Below are positions 6,201-10,886 of a stretch of DNA of 10,886 bases, piece by piece. The stretch comes from Nitrososphaerota archaeon. GTDB taxonomy: Archaea; Thermoproteota; Nitrososphaeria; Nitrososphaerales; Gagatemarchaeaceae. The stretch covers positions 1-10,886 of the forward strand of contig JACQFO010000094.1 of the NCBI GenBank assembly GCA_016200025.1, given 5' to 3'. The first letter of the stretch is position 1. The number at the start of each line of letters is the position of its first letter. Position numbers and translations under genes: made by a program. Below the pieces are notes generated by a model. That model was given only the letters and a program-made list of their open reading frames with translations. It was not told where the DNA came from and made no database searches.

Positions 6201-6205
6201 AGGTG
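6201..6205 (+). promoter_or_regulatory. Ribosome binding site of rpoD
   Basis: AGGTG with a 6-base spacer before ATG 6212 matches the archaeal 16S anti-Shine-Dalgarno sequence. It supports ATG 6212 over the in-frame GTG at 6203, which lies within the site itself. Confidence 0.6.
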
Positions 6206-6211
6206 TGGTCG

Positions 6212-6850
6212 ATGGTTAAGGTCAAGCTGCTGGAAGACACAGGCGACTCTGTAACCCTCCAGCTCGACGGGATCGACCGATCCTACGCCAACGCAGTGCG
6301 GAGGTTCTGCATCGCGGAGGTCCCCGCCATGGCCATCGACGACGTCGTCTTCCTAGAAAACTCCTCAGTCCTCTACGACGAGATCCTCGCCCACAGGCTC
6401 GGGATGGTGCCGATAAAGACCGACCTCGAGAGATACAACCTCCCTGAAGACTGCGACTGCGGCAACCCCCTGGGCTGCCACAAGTGCAGGGTCCTCTTCG
6501 TCCTCGACGCCAAGGGCAAGGACAAGGTCTCGACAGTCACCAGCGGCGACCTCGTCTCCGAAGACCGGGACATCAGGCCCGTGAGCGAGACCATACCACT
6601 CGTCAAGCTTGCCTTCGGACAGTCTGTCAAGCTTGAAGCCTACGCCCGCCTCGGCAAGGGCAAGGAGCACGCGAAATGGCAGCCCTGCACAGTCGCCGTC
6701 CTCACCGACGGCAAGAACGAAGGAACGTTCAACCTGATGGTGGAGTCAGCGGGGGGCCTCCGAGCTGGCAAGATTGTCCTAAAGGCGATAGAGCTCCTCG
6801 AGAAGAAGCTCCAGGAGATACAGGTCTCGGTAGGTAGCGCGACCGCATGA
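6212..6850 (+). CDS. rpoD: DNA-directed RNA polymerase subunit D
   Basis: RpoD is the archaeal counterpart of eukaryotic Rpb3 and of one bacterial alpha subunit. It pairs with subunit L and, with N and P, forms the assembly platform of RNA polymerase. From ATG 6212 it has 212 residues. The alpha-type dimerisation motif appears early (SYANAVRRF and IAEVPAMAID), followed by HRLGMVPI. A loop with cysteines at about 81, 83, 89 and 92 (C-x-C-x5-C-x2-C) matches the Rpb3 zinc loop. The extra ferredoxin-like iron-sulfur domain of some archaeal RpoD proteins appears absent: little sequence lies between KWQPC and the C-terminal dimerisation helices. I chose ATG 6212 because AGGTG stands just upstream and the protein then begins MVKV; GTG 6203 adds only three residues. 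Its TGA overlaps the rpl18e ATG (ATGA). It opens a nine-gene operon and is divergent from rps13-rps4-rps11. Confidence 0.96.
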   Translation: MVKVKLLEDTGDSVTLQLDGIDRSYANAVRRFCIAEVPAMAIDDVVFLENSSVLYDEILAHRLGMVPIKTDLERYNLPEDCDCGNPLGCHKCRVLFVLDAKGKDKVSTVTSGDLVSEDRDIRPVSETIPLVKLAFGQSVKLEAYARLGKGKEHAKWQPCTVAVLTDGKNEGTFNLMVESAGGLRAGKIVLKAIELLEKKLQEIQVSVGSATA

Positions 6851-7200
6851 CCTCCTCGAACCCCCTCCACAGGCACGTCGCAGTTATGCTCGAGAAGGCC
6901 GGCAGGTCAGAGAAGGCACCGATCTGGGACGTCGCATCCAGGCTCCTCTCAAGGCCCGCCGGGACCCAAATCGAGGTGAACCTCGGCCGCATCTCGAGGA
7001 TCTCGTCAGCCGGCCAAGCCCTCTTCGTACCGGGCAAGGTCCTCGGTTCTGGCATCATAGACAAGAAGGTCGTCGTGGGCGCGTTCTCCTTCTCCTCAAG
7101 CGCCAGGTCGAAGATCGAATCAGCGGGAGGCTCTGCCCTCTCGGTCGAACAGTTCCTGAAGAAATACCCCAAAGGTAGCGGTGTGAAGCTTGTCGAGTGA
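6847..7200 (+). CDS. rpl18e: 50S ribosomal protein eL18
   Basis: eL18 is a large-subunit protein found in archaea and eukaryotes but not bacteria. The 117 residues contain IWDVASRLL (26-34), IEVNLGRISR (42-51) and VPGKVLGSG (61-69), all characteristic, and end close to the family C-terminus. The length is typical for archaea. The ATG at 6847 overlaps the rpoD stop by four bases (ATGA), and the end overlaps the rpl13 start by 11 bases, so translation is probably coupled on both sides. Confidence 0.96.
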   Translation: MTSSNPLHRHVAVMLEKAGRSEKAPIWDVASRLLSRPAGTQIEVNLGRISRISSAGQALFVPGKVLGSGIIDKKVVVGAFSFSSSARSKIESAGGSALSVEQFLKKYPKGSGVKLVE

Positions 7201-7630
7201 GTCCACGGTCTACGTCGACGCGACCAACCAGATCGCGGGCAGGCTCTCCTCGAAGGTCGCGAAGCTCGTGATTTCAGGCAAACGCGTAATCGTAGTCAAC
7301 GCGGAGAAGTCCCTCCTCTCCGGCTCGCGGACCGCAGTCATCAACGAGTGGAAGGAGAAGCTGGAGATAGCCAGCAGGGTCAACCCCATCTACGGCCCCA
7401 TCCACCCACGCAGGCCCGACAACATACTTCGGAGGATGGTCAGGGGCATGGTCCCTAGAAAGAAGCCCAAGGGCGCCCTCGCGATGAAGAGGCTCAGGGT
7501 CTACATCGGGGTCCCCGCGGGCGTCGACTCCGCGAAACTCCAGCAGTTCGAAGACAGCGCGGCGAGGCGCCCCATTCCCGTCTACGTCACCATGAGGGAG
7601 CTCTCGAAGAGCCTAGGGTGGAACGAGTAG
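7190..7630 (+). CDS. rpl13: 50S ribosomal protein uL13
   Basis: uL13 is an early-assembling 23S rRNA binder. The 146 residues show the N-terminal block VDATNQIAGRLSSKVAK (9-25), the central PIYGPIHPRRPDNILRRMVR and MVPRKKPKG (87-95). They end in RELSKSLGW, as in archaeal forms. The start must be TTG at 7190-7192: an in-frame TGA lies at 7184-7186, and no other ATG, GTG or TTG occurs before the conserved region. A GGTG at 7180-7183 may serve as ribosome binding site. The gene overlaps rpl18e by 11 bases and its stop is one base before rps9. Confidence 0.96.
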   Translation: MSSESTVYVDATNQIAGRLSSKVAKLVISGKRVIVVNAEKSLLSGSRTAVINEWKEKLEIASRVNPIYGPIHPRRPDNILRRMVRGMVPRKKPKGALAMKRLRVYIGVPAGVDSAKLQQFEDSAARRPIPVYVTMRELSKSLGWNE

Positions 7631-7631
7631 G

Positions 7632-8060
7632 ATGGTCAACCCTCCGAAGGTTCCGGTCAAGAAGGGCCCGAAGCTCTACTCCGGGGCCCGCAAGACTGCC
7701 CGCGCGACAGCGGCGCTGCTCCCCGGCGCAGGGAGGATCCGGGTCAACGGGACCCCGGTCGAACTCTGGGAGCCGGAGCCCGCGCGCCTCCACCTCCTCG
7801 GCCCCGTGATGGTGGTAGGCGAACTGAGGGAGAAATACGACATCGACGTCAGCGTCTCCGGGGGCGGGTTCATGGGCCAGGCTGACGCGGCTGCCATGGC
7901 CATCGCCAGGGCCTACGTGGACCAGGTGAGAGGAAGCGAATACCGCGACAGGATCAATGCATACAATAAATACCTACTATCGGGCGACCCGCGACAGGCT
8001 GAGCCCAAGAAATTTGGAGGACCAGGCGCACGACGCAAGAGGCAAAAGAGTTACAGGTAA
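7632..8060 (+). CDS. rps9: 30S ribosomal protein uS9
   Basis: uS9 lies in the head of the small subunit, and its C-terminal arginine reaches the P-site tRNA. The 142 residues include SGARKTA (17-23), GRIRVNG (34-40), SGGGFMGQADA (76-86) and the basic end KKFGGPGARRKRQKSYR (126-142) with the universal terminal SYR. ATG 7632 is separated from rpl13 by a single base. The length is typical of the archaeal family. Confidence 0.97.
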   Translation: MVNPPKVPVKKGPKLYSGARKTARATAALLPGAGRIRVNGTPVELWEPEPARLHLLGPVMVVGELREKYDIDVSVSGGGFMGQADAAAMAIARAYVDQVRGSEYRDRINAYNKYLLSGDPRQAEPKKFGGPGARRKRQKSYR

Positions 8061-8066
8061 ACACGC

Positions 8067-8279
8067 ATGATGATCCCAATTCGCTGCTTCACCTGCGGCA
8101 ACCTCATTGGCGAGAAGTTCGCCCCCTTCCAGACCAGGGTCAAGGCCGGAGAAGACCCCGCGAAGGTCCTCGACGACCTGGGCCTCAAGCGCTATTGCTG
8201 CCGCCGGATGCTGATCTCCTCCGTGGACGTCATAGACCAGGTCCTGCCCTTCTTCAGCCGCAAGGCCGACCTGCAGTAG
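8067..8279 (+). CDS. rpoN: DNA-directed RNA polymerase subunit N (Rpb10 homologue)
   Basis: RpoN is the small zinc-binding subunit that joins the D/L assembly platform of RNA polymerase. The 70-residue protein has the signature MIPIRCFTCG and the atypical zinc pair RYCCRRM. With the first ATG as residue 1, the four zinc ligands are C7, C10, C44 and C45. Two ATG codons stand in tandem at 8067 and 8070. The second gives the usual MIPIRCFTCG start, so the true protein may be 69 residues. It follows rps9 by 6 bases. The subunit K gene (rpoK) that often comes next in archaea is absent here. Confidence 0.97.
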   Translation: MMIPIRCFTCGNLIGEKFAPFQTRVKAGEDPAKVLDDLGLKRYCCRRMLISSVDVIDQVLPFFSRKADLQ

Positions 8280-8297
8280 GAGCGCGGGTGCCTCGCA

Positions 8298-8990
8298 GTG
8301 TCTCAGCTCGAAGACGACGATGAGGGTTCCGACGACACCATCGTAGCTCCAGGGCTCTCCGAGAAGGCCCTCCTTGCGACCGGCATCAGGATCGGGACGC
8401 CGGTCAAGACCAAGACGATGGAGAAGTTCACAGCCAGGGCGCGCCCCGACGGCCTTCACATGATAGACTATGCCGTCACCCTCAAGAGAATTGACATCGC
8501 GGGCAAATTCATAGCGTCGACAGGAGCCCAGAACACTGTGGTCTACACCAGCCGCGAGCACGGCACAGTCGCTGTTGAGAAGTTTTGCGAGCTCACCGGC
8601 GCCCTGGCGAGGGTCGGCAGGTTCATGCCAGGGACGTTCACGAACCCCCTCTACCCGGGGCACCTCGACGCCGAGCTCGTGGTCGTGGCAGACCCCATGT
8701 CAGACACCCAGGCCCACGTCGAGGCCGGGACGCTCGGGGTCCCGGTCATCGCGGTCTGCGACACTGACAACATCACCGACGACATCGACCTCGTAATCCC
8801 CGGCAACAACCGCGGGCGCAAGGCCATAGCCGCGATCTTCTGGCTCCTCGCCAGGGCGACCCTGACCCACTCCGGCCAGCTCGCCGCCGACCAGCCGATG
8901 AAATACTCCATCGAGGACTTCGAGACCAAGATCGATGAAGAGGAGAAGGCCGAAATCCTAGAGGAACGTATATCCGAGCGGCGCGACTAG
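8298..8990 (+). CDS. rps2: 30S ribosomal protein uS2
   Basis: uS2 binds the small subunit between head and body. The 230 residues carry the archaeal block RFMPGTFTNP (108-117), VADPMSDTQAHVEA (130-143) and CDTDNITDDIDLVIPGNN (154-171), with IAAIFWLLAR near the end. It lacks the coiled-coil insertion of bacterial uS2. Both ends are acidic: EDDDEGSDD near the N-terminus and EEEKAEILEE near the C-terminus. The start is GTG at 8298-8300, 18 bases after rpoN. The N-terminal acidic stretch of about 15 residues is poorly conserved in the family, so the start is moderately certain. Confidence 0.96.
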   Translation: MSQLEDDDEGSDDTIVAPGLSEKALLATGIRIGTPVKTKTMEKFTARARPDGLHMIDYAVTLKRIDIAGKFIASTGAQNTVVYTSREHGTVAVEKFCELTGALARVGRFMPGTFTNPLYPGHLDAELVVVADPMSDTQAHVEAGTLGVPVIAVCDTDNITDDIDLVIPGNNRGRKAIAAIFWLLARATLTHSGQLAADQPMKYSIEDFETKIDEEEKAEILEERISERRD

Positions 8991-9000
8991 CAGCCCTTCA

Positions 9001-9843
9001 TTGTCGCCGAGGAAGCCCGCCGTCGCGGGCTCGTTCTATCCGTCAGACCGAGAGCAGCTGACATCTCTCATCAAAGAGTGCTACCTGGGGCGCCTCGGCC
9101 CAGGACGCCTACCGCCTACGGACCCCGGCACCTCCGAATGCGTCGCGATACTCTCGCCCCACGCCGGATACGAGTACTCCGGCTCCGTCGCAGCCCACTG
9201 CTACCTTCACGCCTCCTCGCTCCCCGACCCCGACCTGATAGTCGTCGTGGCCCCCAACCACTACGGGATAGGGAGCGGGGTCTCCACCTTCGAGTCCGGC
9301 GAGTGGGAGACTCCTTTGGGCAGGATGCGCGTCGACGAGGCCGCGGCCGCGAAGCTCGTCCGCGAGTCAGGCATAGTGAGCTTCGACCCCGAGGCTCACA
9401 GGATGGAGCACTCCCTCGAGGTCCAGCTTCCGTTCCTCCAGCATATCTACGGCGACTCTGTCCCGTTCTTGCCCGTCTCGCTCCTCTTCCAGGACGAAGG
9501 CACAGCCGCGACGATCGCCCGCGCCCTGGCGAAGGTGTTGGAAGGCAGGAGGGCCGTCGTCGTCGCCTCCTCCGACCTCACCCACTACGAGCCCTCCTCT
9601 GTCGCAGCGGAGAAGGACTCCGCTCTCCTCGAAGACGCGGCGAAGATGGACGTCCCCTCCTTCTACTCGACCCTCGAAAGGCTCCAGGTCACTGCCTGCG
9701 GCTTCGGCGCTGTTGCCACAGTCATCTCAGTGGCAAGGGCCCTGGGAATGCGAAAGGGTGAGCTTCTCAAATACGCGAGCAGCGGCGAGACCACCGGAGA
9801 CAACCTTCAAGTCGTGGGCTACGCGGCGATGAGATTCGTGTGA
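9001..9843 (+). CDS. MEMO1 family protein (AmmeMemoRadiSam system protein B-like)
   Basis: This 280-residue protein is a MEMO1 homologue, a fold related to class III non-haem iron dioxygenases. Human MEMO1 binds metal through H49, H81 and C244, which appear to correspond to H54 in SPHAGYEYSG, H87 in APNHYG and C233 in ACGFGA. Other family marks are the start RKPAVAGSFYP, MEHSLEVQLPFLQ (135-147) and SSDLTHYEP (190-198). The archaeal function is not established. In many archaea it sits, as here, between rps2 and mevalonate kinase. In some prokaryotes it occurs with AMMECR1 and a radical SAM enzyme, neither of which is seen here. The start is TTG at 9001, 10 bases after the rps2 stop, and is supported because family members begin within a few residues of PAVAGxFYP. 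Confidence 0.94.
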   Translation: MSPRKPAVAGSFYPSDREQLTSLIKECYLGRLGPGRLPPTDPGTSECVAILSPHAGYEYSGSVAAHCYLHASSLPDPDLIVVVAPNHYGIGSGVSTFESGEWETPLGRMRVDEAAAAKLVRESGIVSFDPEAHRMEHSLEVQLPFLQHIYGDSVPFLPVSLLFQDEGTAATIARALAKVLEGRRAVVVASSDLTHYEPSSVAAEKDSALLEDAAKMDVPSFYSTLERLQVTACGFGAVATVISVARALGMRKGELLKYASSGETTGDNLQVVGYAAMRFV

Positions 9844-9846
9844 CCA

Positions 9847-10776
9847 ATGAAAGCAATCGCTGAAGCCCCCTCCAAGGTGATCATCACCGGCGAACACTTC
9901 GTCGTCCACGGCGCCTGGGCCCTGGCCGCGGCGATTCCGAGGAAGTCCAGGGTCGAGGTCTCAAAGTCCGACCGGCTCCGCGTCTCCTCCGACAGGTTCA
10001 GAGGCGCCAACCACCCCGCCCTCCGAGCAATCGCGCGGGTGGTAGTGGCCATGTCGAAGGAGTTCTCCTTCAGCCCGTCCCTCACAGTCGCCGTATCCTC
10101 ACAGGTCCCCGAAGGGTCGGGCCTGGGCTCCTCGGCTTCTACCATGGTCGCCCTCTCTTCTTCGCTCTCCCGCCTTCACTCCCTCAGGCTGAGCCTCGAC
10201 GAAGTCATCCGGTTCTCCATGATAGGGGAGGGACAGATCCACGGCCGCCCCTCTGGCATCGACTCCACGGTCTGCGCCCGCGGCGGAGTCATACTGTTCA
10301 CGCCAGGGACCAGTCCAAAGCAGGTGCGCCTATCGCGCCCCCGCTCCCTCGTCGTTTGCCACTCGGGCATCACCAGGAGCACGCGGCGCCAGATCAACCG
10401 AGTCTCGGGCGTCAAGGAGATGTTCCCAAGCCTCTTCGCGGGCCTCACAGAATCCGCGAGCGAGGTGAGCCTCATGGCCGCCGACCTCCTCAAGAAGGAC
10501 GACATGAAGGGCCTCGGCAGGCTCTTGAACTTCAACCACGCAGTCCTCTCCACCCTGGGCGTCTCCAACCGGGCCCTCGACAGGCTCGTGGACCTCCTCC
10601 TCTCATTGGGCTGCTACGGGGCCAAGCTCACAGGGGCGGGCGGGGGCGGCAGCGTGCTCGCGGTCGCACCCGAAGGAAAGGAAAAAAGCATTATCTCGGG
10701 GCTCAAGGCGCGAGGCTTTGACGCGTTCATTGCAGGGATCCCCGTCAAGGGCGTGGAAAGCTGGCTAGAGCGATAG
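9847..10776 (+). CDS. mvk: Mevalonate kinase
   Basis: Mevalonate kinase phosphorylates mevalonate with ATP in the pathway to isoprenoid ether lipids. The 309-residue protein is a GHMP-family kinase. It begins with the substrate-binding N-terminus SKVIITGEHFVVHG (9-22), has the ATP-binding motif PEGSGLGSSAS (88-98), and IGEGQIHGRPSGIDS (126-140) containing E128 and the presumed catalytic D139. The C-terminal GHMP motif is LTGAGGGGSV (261-270). The GEH(x)VVHG and HGxPSGID motifs favour mevalonate kinase over homoserine or phosphomevalonate kinases, and the next gene, isopentenyl phosphate kinase, agrees. ATG 9847 begins 3 bases after the MEMO stop. Its 3' end overlaps the ipk reading frame. Confidence 0.95.
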   Translation: MKAIAEAPSKVIITGEHFVVHGAWALAAAIPRKSRVEVSKSDRLRVSSDRFRGANHPALRAIARVVVAMSKEFSFSPSLTVAVSSQVPEGSGLGSSASTMVALSSSLSRLHSLRLSLDEVIRFSMIGEGQIHGRPSGIDSTVCARGGVILFTPGTSPKQVRLSRPRSLVVCHSGITRSTRRQINRVSGVKEMFPSLFAGLTESASEVSLMAADLLKKDDMKGLGRLLNFNHAVLSTLGVSNRALDRLVDLLLSLGCYGAKLTGAGGGGSVLAVAPEGKEKSIISGLKARGFDAFIAGIPVKGVESWLER

Positions 10777-10886
10777 TCGCCAAGCTGGGCGGCTCTGTGA
10801 TAACCGACAAGTCCAAGCCCTCTTCCTACCGTTCTGACGTCGTCTCTGCGCTCTCCGAGGAGATCGCCTCCTCAGACGAAAAGGTC
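10761..10886 (+). CDS. ipk: Isopentenyl phosphate kinase, N-terminal part (3' end outside window)
   Basis: Isopentenyl phosphate kinase makes isopentenyl diphosphate from isopentenyl phosphate in the archaeal mevalonate pathway, directly downstream of the mvk-dependent steps. Only about 40 residues are visible. They begin around IVAKLGGSVITDKSKP, which matches the amino acid kinase N-terminus of this family, including the catalytic lysine and glycine-rich loop. The start is unusual. In this frame, between the TGA at 10719-10721 and the conserved lysine codon at 10782-10784, there is no ATG, GTG or TTG. Candidates are CTG at 10761 (giving MARAIVAKLGGS, overlapping mvk by 16 bases) and ATA at 10773, whose ATAG overlap with the mvk stop mimics the ATGA junctions elsewhere. 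GTG at 10797 would delete the KLGG loop. CTG was chosen tentatively. Confidence 0.85.
   Translation, partial: MARAIVAKLGGSVITDKSKPSSYRSDVVSALSEEIASSDEKV

Noticed and set aside
6203..6211. GTG at 6203 as the rpoD start
   Set aside because: The GTG lies within the AGGTG ribosome binding site for ATG 6212, and the three added residues are not part of the conserved N-terminus.
7977..8663. A 228-codon - strand frame opposite rpoN and rps2
   Set aside because: It is antisense to two certain genes and crosses their boundary, and no family is recognisable.
1..10886. Mobile elements, CRISPR arrays, tRNA or rRNA genes
   Set aside because: I saw no transposase-like protein, no regularly spaced repeats and no tRNA cloverleaf or rRNA sequence. 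Genes are packed with few gaps and all belong to the core genome or are plausibly native.

Overview
This window is a piece of archaeal chromosome, GC-rich by eye. The archaeal call rests on deoxyhypusine synthase, the archaeal/eukaryotic-type ribosomal proteins (eL18, uS13, uS4, uS11, uL13, uS9, uS2), RNA polymerase subunits RpoD and RpoN, and a mevalonate kinase followed by isopentenyl phosphate kinase. Short AT-rich TATA-like boxes about 23-28 bases upstream of several start codons point the same way. A TACK lineage, perhaps a high-GC Nitrososphaerota (Thaumarchaeota) or a relative, seems most likely, but that is an inference from general resemblance. No database search was possible.

Layout. 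(1) Bases 1-418: the 3' end of purA (adenylosuccinate synthetase, + strand), meeting dys tail to tail with a 4-base overlap. (2) Bases 415-3238: dys (deoxyhypusine synthase family) and glmS (glucosamine-6-phosphate synthase), both on the - strand with glmS first. (3) Bases 3239-3391: a divergent promoter region. It leads to a + strand gene (3392-4342) for a winged-helix protein with an S-layer-like C-terminal domain and a terminal EF-hand-like loop. (4) Bases 4347-5812: the - strand ribosomal operon rps13-rps4-rps11. (5) Bases 5813-6211: a divergent spacer of about 400 bases holding back-to-back promoters, a probable small cysteine-containing membrane protein gene and a GC hairpin. (6) Bases 6212 to the end: a dense + strand operon rpoD-rpl18e-rpl13-rps9-rpoN-rps2-memo-mvk-ipk, cut by the window edge inside ipk.

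How the genes work together. The right two thirds is the classic archaeal translation/transcription/isoprenoid neighbourhood. Ribosomal proteins and RNA polymerase subunits are co-transcribed with a MEMO-family protein and two kinases of the archaeal mevalonate route to isoprenoid lipids. In many archaea rps13-rps4-rps11-rpoD-rpl18e-... is one continuous operon. Here it is split into two divergent units at the rps11/rpoD junction, and rpoK and enolase are missing between rpoN and rps2. The left third is housekeeping: purine synthesis, eIF5A modification (or polyamine synthesis) and amino-sugar synthesis.

Gene starts are often non-ATG: GTG for dys, the regulator and rps2, and TTG for rps4, rpl13 and memo. 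The isopentenyl phosphate kinase frame has no ATG, GTG or TTG at its expected start. I see no CRISPR array, insertion sequence, tRNA or rRNA. The region is mostly ordinary core genome. The points most worth a second look are the small membrane protein in the ribosomal divergent promoter, the ipk start, the dys subfamily, and the DNA-binding/EF-hand protein.
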